From the NCBI GenBank assembly GCA_963556495.2, contig OY747704.1, positions 8,451,001-8,515,000 on the forward strand: a stretch of DNA of 64,000 nt. Direction: 5' to 3'. Under the pieces are notes generated by a model, which worked only from the letters and a program-made list of their open reading frames with translations, did not search any database and was not told the origin of the DNA. Positions 31,171 to 43,756 of the stretch are shown here, piece after piece (the first letter of the stretch is position 1; each line of letters starts with the position of its first letter). The DNA comes from Valencia hispanica. Lineage: Eukaryota; Chordata; Actinopteri; Cyprinodontiformes; Valenciidae. Made by a program: the position numbers and the translations under genes.

Positions 31171-32654
31171 AGGGGTAGCACAAATCAAGTATGAATTCAT
31201 AAAACATCATAAGACACATGACATACTCAAATCAGAGACGTCTCAGTAGTAGCCAAAAAGTGAAGTGGAGGCATTGAGAGAACAAGTCTTTGAAAATGGA
31301 TGGAGGGGGAACAACTCCTCAGGCTCTTGCATGTCAAGTGGTCAAACTGAGAGGGACATGGATACATTATTAAGTCTCTAATCATCAAATTAAGTATTTC
31401 ATAAAACATAAAAAATAATAAACTAACCATACAGAGGAGACTCAACAGCAAAATCCAAATTTAAAATACAGTTTGATTCTGCATCTCTATTTACGACACA
31501 TTAGTTCATGTTAAGGCAAGACACTACAGGCAAAAACATGTATTTTTCGTGACCAGTCAATTTTGAGATTTGTGGATATTTAACATCTTTAACATGTTGG
31601 CTTTCAGAATAAAACAAACTACAACTCTGAAAAACCTCTAAAATCGACTTTTTTTAAAATCATTTTAGTGCGGGTGCGACAGCAAATTTGGCATTCTGTT
31701 TTCCATCTCACTGTTTCCGGTTGCCTGTTAATCTGAAGCAGTCTAAACAAAAAGCCCCCGAAAAAGTAAAAAGAAAAATGTCCAAAAATGGTATGCCAGT
31801 TTAAATTAATGTCCAATCACAAACACAAAACGAGGGATTCGAGGGTAATTTGTACTTTATATTGCATTTACTTTATATTGCATTGAATTATCTAATGCAA
31901 ATCTGTAATTGCGTTTTTCTCAAAATGAGTTTTTTCCAACATTCAAAACGAATAATCTTTAAATCAGTTATACCTATATACTCCAAACTATCCACCATTG
32001 TTTATGCTATGAGCTGGAAAAAAATTACAGAGCGATTTGTCAATAAATCATTCTAAAAATATATATGTGCTATTTTGTGTAAAAAAACAGGGCGAAAATT
32101 AGTTTTTTGGAGCTACTTATGCTGTTTTTTGATTTATGAAGTAATGAAATGAAATAAACCTATTTCCCTCAGTAAAAGGTTTTTGATAACATATATTATT
32201 AGAAAATTAATGAAAAATTCAATCTGTCTCTCACCAATTTTGAGATGATACGTTTACAAATATATGCAAATTAGCACATTTTTAACCAGATTACACCTCA
32301 TTTGCATATTTAAACTACATTTATATAAAAACTTCTAATACAAAAGATGTTTGTTTTAATACTAGGATTAAGTTTGTCAAGTTTCATGAAGGTATCTTGA
32401 AGCCAACTTTTTTCCCTATTCACCTGTCTTCCCTTAATGTTTACTGTTGCTATGGCAACTAGAGACCGCTGCTGTTAGTAGCTGTTAGCTAGCTTAGGTA
32501 AATCATCTGAACAATAATAACCGAAAGTATCCCAATTTGGCATATTTAACAAAGTCAACCGCAACTACCAACAATCAGCCCTTCAACTCTGGGCTAATAT
32601 GTTGTCACAAGTATTCAGTTATTCAGGTCACATCGCAGTCAATGTAAAACCGTT
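31171..32654. other. AT-rich non-coding sequence
   Basis: Long AT-rich stretch with no supported coding sequence. TTTGCATA-type motifs near 32260-32300 are not informative. Short frames here are chance. Confidence 0.5.
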
Positions 32655-33086
32655 TTATACTTTATTTTGGGCATGTCTCAAAGTGTAGCCAACCAACCTC
32701 ACGCTAACGTTACTTACCATGGATGTCTCCACTTGCGCGTCTCCTCGCGCCGCAGCACCTGCTGCTGGGGTGGTGACCCCGGCGCCACCGGTGCGTTTCT
32801 TACCCTTCTCCATTTTCAGCTCAGCAGTCTCCCGTCCCACCACTCCGGCCCATGTCATGAGGTCCCGCCCACCCTGGTTTGTGTTGTGATTGATTGACGA
32901 TGACAAACATTGACCAATAATATGTGTCGATGCTGGCAACACACTGCTAGGCCTCTGTAGCCAATTGGCCAGCCCAATTGGAGCGAATTTAGAGAGAGGA
33001 AGAAGAAAAAACAGCAGACTGGCCCACATTGGGTCAACGGCCCACCGGGATGATGCCCGGTATGCCAGATGACCAGTCCACCCCTG
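32655..33086 (-). mobile_element. hAT element 5' end with first exon
   Basis: The minus strand begins CAGGGGTGGACTGGTCATCT (33086 leftward), a fish hAT terminus, with a CCCGGTGGGCC block. A short exon follows from ATG 32813 (MEKGKKRTGGAGVTTPAA) to a consensus donor (ATG|GTAAGT, about 32717). This matches the layout of ZMYM-like hAT genes. No other exon is recognised. The 188-codon frame over it is mostly terminus read in frame. Confidence 0.6.
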
Positions 33087-34380
33087 CCTGCTGCTAAACA
33101 GGAGCAGAGAGCTGAACCAGCTGAGAACTGCTAAGCTGATTGCCGCCAGCGAAAGGGAGCGGACAATGGGAGAATGACGTTCCGAGCTAACGGTGGCTAG
33201 CAGCCGCAACCGAAGCCTCACTGTTAGCGCCCCAAGCAGCTACTGCTAACTGACCAGCTATAACAGCTGGTCTCTCTGGTTTATCACCAGTCTTTTCAGA
33301 CAATGTAGCCACCCTTTCCTGGATGTCTAAGAAACATTCACGTAACGTTGTGTCAAGGCAGAGATAAATTAGCGTAAGATAAACAAATTAAGGTTTGTTT
33401 GATTTTGTTGAGTTTTTGATGCATTTGTAAGATTTCGTTCTTCAACGGTTTGAATATGAACAGGGTTTTCAAAGGTTTTTGATTGATATAAACAGTTGTT
33501 TTAAATCATGCAACATAAGTTACTCCTTCCAACCGGAGTTTTTCCTTTGTTCGTTGGTGCTAAGCTAAAACAGAGTGGCCCTAAGCTTCTTCTTCCTTCT
33601 TAGTATGTATGTATTTAAATACTAAATTGGATCCATCACTGGGATGACTACCCATAAAATAGAATCAATTCTCTAAAATGTTGTTGATTTCAAATTCAGC
33701 AAATGATTTAATGAAACATTACTTCCTGCAAATAATGTTTTTTTTGTCTTCACTTCTGCTTTGCATTGTGAATTGGTTGTTTGAACAGAAGCAAAAGGGT
33801 ACTAATTAGTCTTAAACTAATTACAATTAGTTAAAAACTAACTTAGCTTCACTCCCAAAACTCTCCAATACAAGCCTTGGTCTTTAAGCATACATATTCA
33901 TACTGAACTGTGACATCACAATCAATGTATTGGTTTAGTTTCTACTTTGAATTTCTGTCCATTTTTCCTTATTTTACTTTTAGCATTTAGTTTTATTATT
34001 CATTCTTCTCTATAGTAGGTTAGTTGTGTGTTACTTGCTTAGTGAGTTTGTTGATTAATGAGTTTGTTGATTAATGCATTTTAACTGAATGTTGAATTCT
34101 TTTTGTAAGAAGCGCTTGTATTTTGGAAGTTGTTTGTTATTGTTCCACATGCATGTGTATTATCTTGCTGTTCAAAGTATGCCAAGAACTTATTCCTTGA
34201 TTGTTTAATTATCTCAGACTTATCCGGCAGATAATCATAAACATGAACTGATACTGAATTATTTGGCTATTATTATATTTCCTGGATCCCAGGTGGTGCC
34301 CCAAACTAGGTAATTTTGACATAAAATTATTAATCTTATTAAAAATTGCCCTAAGCAAGTATTTCTTTATTCCCAAAACC
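33087..34380. other. Non-coding sequence, nothing recognised
   Basis: Ordinary AT-rich sequence. No long frames and no repeat signature that I can name. Confidence 0.5.
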
Positions 34381-34389
34381 TATCTATCT

Positions 34390-35165
34390 GATTCACAACA
34401 CTCAGATGACTCTACAACTGTCAGGTATATCAGAGATGGACAAGAAGCTGAATACAGAGAGCTGGTGGAGCGCTTTGTGGCATGGTGTGAAAACAATTGT
34501 CTTACCTTGAATGTGAACAAAACAAAGGAGATGATTGTAGATTTCAGAAAAAACAAGGATAAGTCAAACACTCTCTCCATTATGGGAGAAGAAGTGGAGG
34601 TGGTTGTGGAGTATAAATACCTCAGAGTTCACCTGGACAACAGACTGGACTGGAGACTGAACAGGGAAGCTGTCTACAAGAAGGGATAGAGCAGACTGTA
34701 CTTCTTGAAGAAGTTGAGGTCCTTCAAGGTTTGCAGCAAGATGCTGCAAATCTTCTACAAGTCTGTTGTGGAGAGTGTAATCTCTTTAGCCATCATCTGT
34801 TGGGGTAGTAGCACCAGTGCCAGGGACTAAAAAAGGCTCAACAACCTGATAAAGAAAAGGCTGATTCTGTTCTTGGTACTACTGTGGAATCACTTGAGAT
34901 GATGGTGCAACAAAGGATTCTTCATAAAATCAAAAAAATGATGGATGCTTAGGGTTGAGCATCCTCTTCATGAGACCATCCTACAACAACAGTGTCTTCA
35001 GTCGGAGGGTTCTTCAGTTGAACTGCAACACAGGCCGCTACAGGAAATCCTTCCTGCCCACAGCCATCATGATCTACAACAACTCCTTAAAGAATTAATT
35101 AGCCTAGTATGAGCTATAACAACACTTAATTTCTCTCTGGGATCAATAAAGTATTTTTTAGTTTT
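34390..35165 (+). mobile_element. Rex1/CR1-like LINE, 3' end
   Basis: Plus-strand RT tail: VAWCENNCLTLNVNKTKEMI, YKYLRVHLDNRLDW, a stop at 34687, then SRLYFLKKLRSFKVCSKMLQ, HPLHETILQQQ and an end near TCAATAAAGTATTTTT (35150). It is the same family as the LINE at 5.6-6.4/19.1 kb and the ends at 4.1 and 63.1 kb. It is 5'-truncated and has several stops. Confidence 0.85.
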
Positions 35166-35291
35166 AAATTTGATTAAAGCATAGTTAAAACTTGTTAAAA
35201 CAACAAAATGTTCTAATTAATTAAAACGACTAGAATAGAAGCTTCTAATTAGGGTTTAATGTCTTCTATTCCAGAGGAGTCAGTGCAGGCC

Positions 35292-35795
35292 AGGAGTGGG
35301 TAATCGGGAGAATCTGTAAAATTCCCGGTGGGTCGATCTGATGTTTGAGGCACAAGGCCCGGTGTTCTATAGAAAGCAGAGTCTTACTAGTGTACCAAAA
35401 GTGCAACTACTAGGCAAAAATGACTTACCAGTGAAAGTATTTCTGAACTAGTTGGGCAAAAGTTTGAACTAGCAGGGAGAAATGTTTAACTAGTTCAGTG
35501 TAGTCACGTACTAGTTGGCATACAAAACAGTTGATATCAAGGATATGGAGTTTTTACAGAAATGACTTGCCATACTGTTTTCTTTTGTTTTTTGCAGCAC
35601 ACTTTGACATAACACATCAGAGCACTCAGTGGTGTTTGAAAGATGAAAGAGCAAGGGTGGCACAGAAAAGGCGAGAATAAAAAGAGGAAAGCTCTGGAAA
35701 GAGACACTGCCAAATGTGCAAAAATTGGCAACGTTTTCGATAAAACAAGCTTGCCGCTTGTGACAACAAACGAGGACAATGAAATGGGTAAGTCA
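35292..35795 (+). mobile_element. hAT (ZMYM-like) 5' end with first exon
   Basis: CAGGAGTGGGTAATCGGGAG and AATTCCCGGTGGGTCG resemble a related hAT terminus. An exon follows from ATG 35643 (MKEQGWHRKGENKKRKALER, then DTAKCAKIGNVF) to a donor at 35787 (GG|GTAAGTC). The motif A-K-C-A-K-I is characteristic of this hAT group. Later exons were not seen. Confidence 0.55.
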
Positions 35796-37069
35796 ACATG
35801 TTGAACTTTGCCTGCGAACCACCATTCAAGTTAATTAATTATCAAGTCAATGAATTCTGTGATGTTGTGGCAACTAACATAATATATAATTGGGGCCTGC
35901 GAAAGCAATGCAGGTAGAAGCAATGCCCCCCATGCAACTGCATGGCAGTCACCTATTATTCTACACCTCTAAACTCAACTCTTTAATATTTATTTTCCTT
36001 CTGTCCACTTTAATGCGGATTACATATTGTGGGGCTCCTCGCTACGGTACGCCCCACAATATATATATCAAAACGTGCGGCTCGATCTCGAGATGGGTGC
36101 TATTGCATTTATTAGCAATTGGATTTATCATGGTGATGTAATTAGCCAAAAACCACACCCAAAAATCCCATAGAAATTAATGGAGTCAGGTGTCGAAGCG
36201 ATCATGAAAATCCACTATTTTTGAGGATTTAGTGTGTCATCATATGTTCACCTAGAAACCCCAATAAACTTTCAGTTTGTAGGAAAATATGTGCTCTGTT
36301 CAGAATTGAAGACAGAATGTTAATATCTGTTATAGTTTTTTTCACAATTTACCTGTAAGCGACCCAAAGTTTACCCCATATTTTTAGAGAAAAGTGCTAA
36401 TTAAATCAAAGTGAGATTTTCTCAGAGCTGGAAGCCAGTTCATTATTTATCTCGCCGTCACGGCCACATATTTCGCTCTACTGAAATTTTCAGTCATATA
36501 AAAGCAGCGAATGTTAACATTCACATGATCTTTTCAAATTTACACTATGTCTCACCGTTTCCTTTCTCTCCAGAGCGTACAGATTTCTGACCAGATTCTA
36601 GAAGACTCTCCTATGTGATTTTCTGAAGCTGACCCTTGTTAGAAGTCATCTCTCTCTCGTTCGTTGTCAAAAACCTCAGACGAAACACGAAGGTGGGCTG
36701 AGCGCTCGGTTGTGAGGTGCTACCTACCCTCTACCTTCGCGCTAGTTAAGCTAGAAGTTAGGCCGGAAGGTTTAGCCTTCACTTGCTAACCCTACGCCTC
36801 AGCACCTCATGACCTAAAGCACCTCCGTTTTCGTCTGTTTTTCATAGGAGACCTCCCGGTTAGGGACAGGCCTGGTGTTGAACCACCATTTATCTGACTG
36901 TGAGATACCAGCAACCGGGTGTCTCAACTCTGTAACAGACACACAGTGTAGTCAGCCGCCGCTAGCCACTTCAGAAGAGAGCCAGTTCTGTGTGAATTAC
37001 CATGTCTCGGAGCTGACCAATCAGGCTTTGGGCCAGTGTTAGAAACCCATCATTTATTAGAATAGACTT
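35796..37069. other. Repeat-like non-coding sequence
   Basis: No coding sequence. A 12-bp-arm hairpin sits at 36024-36062. The block from about 36400 to 36900 has the feel of a dispersed repeat, but I cannot name it. Confidence 0.35.
36024..36062. repeat. Hairpin with 12-bp arms
   Basis: ATATTGTGGGGC and its exact complement GCCCCACAATAT are separated by 15 bases, making a stable stem-loop. There is no surrounding terminator or miRNA context to explain it. Confidence 0.6.
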
Positions 37070-37345
37070 CAGTAAAAAAATAAATGTGTAAATAAATAAA
37101 GAAACAAACATGGAAATGTATGAATAAATAAATAAATAAATGTGTAAATAAATAATAAAATAAATGTGCAAAAAAAACAAAAAAATAAATAAATGTGTAA
37201 ATAAATAAATAAATAAATGTGGAAAGAAAGAAATGTGGGGAAAAGAAATAAATGTACAAATAAATAAAGACTTTTTTATTTATTCTCACATTTATTTATT
37301 TATTTCTTTTCAATTGTATTTACCCATTTATTTCCACATTTATTC
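37070..37345. repeat. AAAT-rich microsatellite with internal inversion
   Basis: Degenerate AAAT/AAATG repeats in the first two thirds, then TTTATT repeats in the last third. The array could fold back on itself. Frames here are artefacts. Confidence 0.85.
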
Positions 37346-37433
37346 AGTCAATTTTGGCAGGGACGTTCCTCCACATAAAAAACAACTCCATTTCCCATAA
37401 TACTTCAGCACAGATGGACTGTGGATTATCAAC

Positions 37434-37670
37434 ATGGCATTTTGCTTAGCTGAGGATTTTGAGAAACTGCTGCAGAGAAATGAAGACATTAAGAAAAAGT
37501 TACATCGTCTGGAAATTAATTTTGATCTCAGCACTGGTTATGGAAACGACACAACTTTACTGATGACTACACGCAGAGAGGAACAACCTGGCAGCCCGGT
37601 GTTACATCGGTCTAACCGTGTTACAGAGAAAACACAGGACAACGCTACTCCTCAGCCAACAGGTGCTTAA
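37434..37670 (+). other. Unrecognised 78-codon open frame
   Basis: MAFCLAEDFEKLLQRNEDIK continues as a charged helix-like start, then a polar tail. Similar polar, Lys-rich sequence continues in another frame to about 37860. It could be the remnant of a transposon-encoded first reading frame. I cannot assign it. Confidence 0.25.
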
Positions 37671-37867
37671 CAGGAAGAACACCCCACTGTGATGAACACT
37701 GGCCAGCTCTAACGTGCACAGAATCATCAACCCCTGCCTGTTCTCCAAGGAAGAATAAACAAAAGAAAGTCCAGCACAGGGAAAGCTCTGAACCCACGCC
37801 TCCTGCTTCTGCTAAAAGGAAACAAAAGAGGTTTCAACCCAAATCAGGAGATATTACTCCACCTGGA

Positions 37868-38477
37868 ATCAATGTTCCCTCTAAGCTGCGCCCATGCGCA
37901 ATTGCGCACTGCTGACACAGTCTTCGCGCACAGAAAATCTGCTCTACGCACAAAAAAAAATCTAACCGGAATTGAAAAAAACAACAACAAACAAATAATT
38001 AATTATGTGCTATTTTACAGTATGAATCAATAAGCATATGCAACGATTTATAGTTCCAGCGGTGGCCCTGCACCGGTCCAATTAGAAAAACACACACTCG
38101 CCCGAAACCGTTATCCATGGTAATTGCCATAATCAATGCGGCAGAGACCCGCACACTGACACAACACAGATTAAAGATTGACACGGGTATGCAAATAAGA
38201 CAAAGGTAATAAAATATATATAATTAATCCAGACACAAACTCAGATCCTCCTGTTTATATAGGAGCGGAGCGCTTTCGCCTGTGCACAGAGCGGCTGACA
38301 GCGCCAAGTCCGTGCGCTGTGAAATGTGCTTGATTTATTTAGAAAGTCTGTAGTGTTTTGGTGGAATTTTCTTTAATGAAAAGGGGGATTATGGAATGTT
38401 CTAAAAACATCTGAAGTTTTCATTTTATTCCATTCAAAAACGTGTTTGGTCTCGCTGTTTGATTCTGCATTTGGGTT
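37868..38477 (+). mobile_element. hAT element left end, split by L1
   Basis: CAATGTTCCCTCTAAGCTGC followed by GCGCAATTGCGCACTGC is a familiar fish hAT terminus. The sequence runs to the L1 insertion site at 38478. The right side of the L1 carries a hAT C-terminal fragment that may be the same element. Confidence 0.5.
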
Positions 38478-38492
38478 AAAAGATTTCGCTTC
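38478..38492. repeat. L1 target-site duplication, left copy
   Basis: AAAAGATTTCGCTTC, identical to 43742-43756 after the poly(A). Confidence 0.85.
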
Positions 38493-41400
38493 TGAGATAC
38501 ACCCTATAGCTGTTAGCGATCATGCTCCTGTTTCTCTAACTTTAGTAAATAAAACAGAAACACCTCAAAGCAAAAATTGGAGATTTAATATATCCTTACT
38601 TAAGGATAAAGAATTTATTAAATATTTCGAAAAAAGAGTGGGCCTCATATTTGGAATATAACGACCTCCCTGGTAAGTCGCCATCCATTCTTTGGGAGGC
38701 AGGAAAAGCTGTGATTAGAGGTAAAATAATCTCATTCTCATCAAATAAAAAGAAAATGGAAAAAAACGTATTCAGGAATTAGAAGAAACTATTAATTCAT
38801 TATAAGCTTCTCTAGATGAGGAGAGACTAGGCAAAATCCGTAAAGCAAAGCTAGAATTAAATCAAATTATTAATAAACAGACCCAGTTCTTAATTCAAAG
38901 ACTTAAGATAGAAAACTTTGAACAAGGTAATAAATCAGGTAGATTTTTGGCTAACCAGCTTTTAATAAAGAAAAAACAACTATAACTGCTATTAAAGATC
39001 AGACCGGGAATACAGTATATGATCCTGGAGGAATAAACAACACATTTAAAGAATTTTACAAGGCTTTATACTCACCAGAGATAAATCCATCGGATCATGA
39101 AATTGAACAATTTTTTGATAACACAACACTACCTAAATTATCTGAAAGTCAAGCGATGGCCCTGGATTCACCACTAACAGCGGCTGAACTCCAGGAGGCC
39201 CTCCAAGGCATGCCCAATAACAAGGCTCCGGGCCCAGATGGATTTCCAGCAGAGTTCTATAAAGAATTCTGGAATATTCTGGCACCAACATTCCACAGAA
39301 TGGTGCAGGAAACTAAGGAAAATTGCCGACTCCCACCAAATATGAATTCTGCCTACATTAGTCTTCTACTAAAATCAGGTAAAGACCCTTTGTTTCCTAC
39401 CAGCTATCGTCCCATATCCCTCATTAATGTTGATCTTAAAATAATCTGCAAAGCCCTCGCAAAAAGGATAGAGAAAGTAACCCCTCTTATAATACATCCT
39501 GATCAAACTGGTTTTATTAAAGGGAGACATTCATCCACAAATTCACGTAGATTAATAGATTTAATAGATTTTTCTTACAGTAAAAACATTCAAACTAATA
39601 TATTATCTTTAGATGCAGAAAAAGCATTTGATAGAGTTAACTGGAAATTCTTATTTCTAACCTTACATAAATTTGGCTTTGGAAATTCTTTTATAAACTG
39701 GTTGAAAATATTGTACAGTTCACCAACAGCATGTTTCAGGACAAATAACCAAACATCATCTAGGTTTTATCTTCAGAGAGGTACCAGGGAGGGATGTCCC
39801 CTCTCTCCCTCCCTGTTCGCTATTTTTATTGAACCACTAGCTGCAGCAATCAGGCAAACTCAAAATATTAAAGGCATAAAATGCAATAACATAGAACATA
39901 AAATCAGTCTTTATGCAGATGATGTATTACTTTTTCTCCAGCATTCACAAACCTCTTTCTCTCAGGTAATCGGGTTGATAAACTCTTACTCAAATGTTTC
40001 AGATTATTCTATAAATTGGTTAAAATCTACAGTTCTTCCAATCAATTGCTCTGTCCAGAATCCAACTAATACACAACTGCAGTCAGGGAATATTACCTAT
40101 TCAGGTATCAATGTCTCACCAAGACTGGCAGATTTAATAACGCAAAACTACATCCCACTTTTAAAAAAAGTGGAAGATGATCTTGCTAGATGGAAATCTC
40201 TACCCATATCACTTATGGGAAGGGTTGCTTCAATAAAAATGATGGTTTTGCCCAGAATCAACTACTTATTCTCAATGATCCCAAGTAAACCATCACTAGA
40301 CTGGTTTAGATCTCTGGACTCCTCCATCTCTAAATTTTTTTGGAAAGATAAACCCCCACGTATCAGCTTAAAAACACTACAGAAGACCAAAGAAAAGGAG
40401 GTCTAGATCTACCAAACTTCCATCATTATTTCTTAGCCAACAGGCTCCAATACATCTCAAGATGGTTAAAACATAGCTACCTAGACGAGTCCTGGATAGA
40501 CGTAGAACAGAGACTATGTAATAAGATAAAACTTTCAGACCTACCATTTATTAGCTCAAATATAAAACAATATGAATGCTTTAAAAGCATAAATATCAGC
40601 TCCTCTCTGACAGCATGGTGGGAGTTTCTAAAAATGACAGAGTCCACAATAATCCCATGCAGAGGCACACCCATCTGGAATAACCCCGACATCTTGCAAA
40701 AAAAATTTATGATAAATTTCCCAGTCTGGAGGTGCAATGGAATTGAATACCTGGAACATATATTTGAAGGAACAGACTTTATCCCATTTAATACATTAAT
40801 TACACAATATGGAATTGATAAAAACAAATTCTTAGAATATCAACAAATTAAATCTATTATTAAAGGTAAATTTAGGCTCAATACAGCTGAATTACAAATT
40901 CCAGCAAGAGTTTTAGATTTTCTTAATCTCAACCCCCCCAAATTGCTGTCTAAAATATACAAAACTTTATCTACATTAGATTAATCAATAGCCATCCCTA
41001 TTTCAAAATGGGAGGTGGATTTATCAGCCAGCTTTGACCAAAACGTCTGGTCTCAGATATGTTTAAGAACCTTTAAAATAACACAAAATCCTCATTTGCA
41101 ATTAATACAATACAAAATCCTTCATAGAGTACACTATACAGGTCAACGAATGTTTAGGATGGGTTTTACATCGTTTAATACCTGCTTACAATGCACAAGT
41201 AATATACCAGATACTTATGTTCATGCGCTTTGGTTCTGTCCACCTGTTAAGAAATTTTGGTGCCAGATATGTGAGGACTTATCAAAGTGTCTGAAATGTA
41301 ACATCCCACCATCTCCCTCAATTTGCCTGTTAGGAAATTTAAATGATGTCACCATGGACACAAAGTCAGTTCTAATGGTTCACATTGCCTTATGCATCGC

Positions 41401-41515
41401 TAAGAAAACTATCCTCCTGAACTGGAAAAATAAAAAAGCTCTTAATATGAACTCAACCTGGGTGTCTAGTGTCTTTTGTATTTTAAGAGTAGAGCGAATG
41501 TCAGGGTGGGTTTAA
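38493..41515 (+). pseudogene. L1 ORF2 protein, endonuclease end through C-terminus
   Basis: In order: the endonuclease C-terminal motif SDHAPVSL near 38518; a connector with frameshifts and stops (38660-39150); a 416-codon open RT stretch at 39156-40406 (NNKAPGPDGFPAEFYKEF, SYRPISLINVDLKI, DQTGFIKGRHS, LDAEKAFDRVNW, REGCPLSPSLFAIF, and SLYADDVLLFL with the catalytic YADD); a frameshift near 40400; then the L1-type C-terminal region in two frames (WNNPDI, QYKILHRVHYTG, and HALWFCPPVKKFW, carrying the Cys/His motif). The frame ends at 41515. It cannot encode a working protein, but it is lightly mutated. Confidence 0.9.
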
Positions 41516-43704
41516 TTCCCCTTCTGGGATGGGGCTGGGGCCACTGCCTTGGGGTCCGTGCTGTGGCCGTGGACCCCGGGTCGAACGTGCCATGGCCTCC
41601 CTCCCCTGGTGTATCCCGGTGAACAGCGGTGCCTATTGGGGTCAGTGGGGGAGCTGGCTCCCTGGGAAGACATTTTGTCTCCCAGTCCTTCCCTCCCCAT
41701 CCCTGGACACCTCTGTCCACCCGCTCCATCACTTTACCACTCATATAGGTTCTTGGGGCATGGGCACACTATCCCGTGGTGTCCTGGGTCCCAATTTTAA
41801 TATACAACTTAGACACTCCCACTTATAACATTCTCACGCGACACATATGTCTTTTCACACCCCTGTTCGCTACGGGCCATCAGGGGTTGGGGTCCGGAGG
41901 AGGACAGGCGGTCTGGTCGGGGTCCTGGGCTGTCGGGCTGCTTTGCCACTGTGGGGCCCTTGGCGGTCTGCTTGTCTCCGTCCTAGAAGGTAGGGGGTCC
42001 ACCTCCCGGGTCCGGGGGCTGGTGGCTCTACTGGGGCATCGGTACCTGGACCTGGGAGCATAAAGTGTGCATGGGGTGTGTGAGTGAGGGTACAGCGTAA
42101 TTTTTTGGGGTGTCTTGGTGAGTCAGTGAGAATGTATGGGTTTAAGAGGGAGGGAACGTATGACTGTGTCTGTATGTCTTTGTCTACCTGTCAGGTTGGA
42201 TCTTGGTCTGCCCCCTCGCCTGGCGCACCTCAGGCCTTAGACTTAATGGGGGGCCTATTTCCCCTCCGTCACTCCCCGCCGGTGACGGGGGCCGCTGCCT
42301 GGCGGTGCATCGGTGGTCAATCCGGTTTGGACCTGGTGCGTGCCTGGCCGCGCCTGGGGGGGCCGGTGTGTCGGTCCGCCGATGCACTGGGCCGATATCT
42401 TCCTTTGGTTGGTTGGGGCACCTCTGTTAGAGGTGCCAGGTTTGGGATTTTTGGGTGGTGCCTGCTCGGTGGCTCGGCGGGATGCGAATCCGGCGTCTCT
42501 GCTCGTTTGATCACCTGTTCTGTGCGCACCGTGCGTGGCCGGTACATTGGCGGGTTGGACCGGCCCTGGCCCTCGTTGGATGCCTGGTCTCTGCGCCCTG
42601 CGTTGCGCGGGATCAGGACCCGGGAGCTGGTACAACTTGGTGTCCAGATGCTGGCTGAGCCCGGCCTGGGGATGCTGTCCGTCTCCTGCGGCTATCGGTG
42701 GGACGCTGGGATGTTGGCGGTGGGGATTGGCCTAGGGTCGAGGCGGCGCGTGCAGTGCCGGGGGCCCCTCGTCGTCCGGTCCCTTGTCGGGTCCCTGCTG
42801 GGGGGTGGGGTGCCCCTGGGCCCCGGCTCCCCCGGTCCGTTGACCGGTCCGCTGACCGGCCCGCCCCGGCGCGGCCTGTTGCCGGCGGGGCCCGTGGGCT
42901 CGTCACTGCTGCCCCCCGGGCCCCTGCATAGTGGCCGCTGGATGTTCCCCTGGGGTTCTCCTTTGCTCCTCTCTTGGGGGATGCAGTCGGCCCTGCCCGG
43001 GTCCGCCTGGGGCTCTGCCAGTCCTTTGGACGTCTTTGCTCCGATCTCCTTCATGTCTGCATCGATTCCTGGGAGACGGATTGATGTCTGCTCACACCAA
43101 CTATCGAACACTCTTATGGAGAAACTTTATATGCACCAGCATGCTAACACACTCACATAGATGTGGGGTCTCTGGTGTTTAAGGAAATATTCTTGGGCTG
43201 AGGTTATCATTACTAGAGCTTGATTAATCGGTACCATGACTTTTTCTGTGACATTGTTGTTGTATTTTTATATCTATTTTTGTGTGATGTGGTTGTGTAA
43301 TTCTTAGTTCACAATGTTTGGTTGGTTTTTTCGATGTTCCTTTTTCGTGTTTTGTTTTGTTTTTCCCCCTCTCTCTGCCGTCCTGTGGGTATGGAGGCAG
43401 ACTTCAATGTCTTCCTGTGCTTTCTTTGTTCCCCTTCCTCTCTTGTATTTTCAACTCACCCTCTCTCTTGACTTTTTGTTTCCTACCTCTCTTCTTCATC
43501 TTCCTTCTTTCTTCTCCGTAATTTTCCGTCTCTGTGTCCATAACAGCAGGAAATAAAAACCCCAACAATTCATAATAAAGATTTTTCACACATATATCAA
43601 GTGGAGTACTATAGCAAAAGCTGTACTGCTCCGCTTGTGAAAGTAAATCTGTTGGGCTTCTACTCAGACACCAATTCTGAGCTCCACACTGCCAAACAGG
43701 ACAC

Positions 43705-43706
<2 letters not shown>
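41516..43706 (+). repeat. GC-rich 3' UTR of the L1
   Basis: Strongly GC-rich with C/G runs. A shared 3' block (GATTCCTGGGAGACGGAT, ATGCACCAGCATG, GCTCCACACTGCCAAACAGG) links it to the fragment at 19.2-19.8 kb. A 358-codon open stretch (42084-43160) is a by-product of the base composition: it has no domain and overlaps long frames on both strands. Confidence 0.8.
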
Positions 43707-43741
<35 letters not shown>

Positions 43742-43756
43742 AAAAGATTTCGCTTC

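Larger units (their letters stand above)
38493..43741 (+). mobile_element. L1-clade LINE, 5' truncated, with GC-rich 3' UTR
   Basis: It starts within the endonuclease domain and runs through the RT and C-terminal region (to 41515). A 2.2-kb very GC-rich 3' UTR and a 30-base poly(A) (43707-43736) follow, flanked by a perfect 15-bp duplication. ORF2 is broken by several frameshifts. The GC-rich part contrasts sharply with the AT-rich coding part and the surroundings. Confidence 0.92.

Noticed and set aside
37050..37289. Phe/Tyr/Leu-rich frame resembling a multi-pass membrane protein
   Set aside because: Translation of an AAAT-type microsatellite.
42084..43160. 358-codon plus-strand open frame
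   Set aside because: It lies in the GC-rich 3' UTR of the L1, overlaps long frames on both strands, has no domain, and the shorter homologous UTR at 19.2 kb does not keep the frame. Base composition explains it.
43318..43556. Phe/Ser/Leu-rich plus frame
   Set aside because: A T/C-rich stretch of the L1 3' UTR. Frames overlap in two registers and carry no domain.
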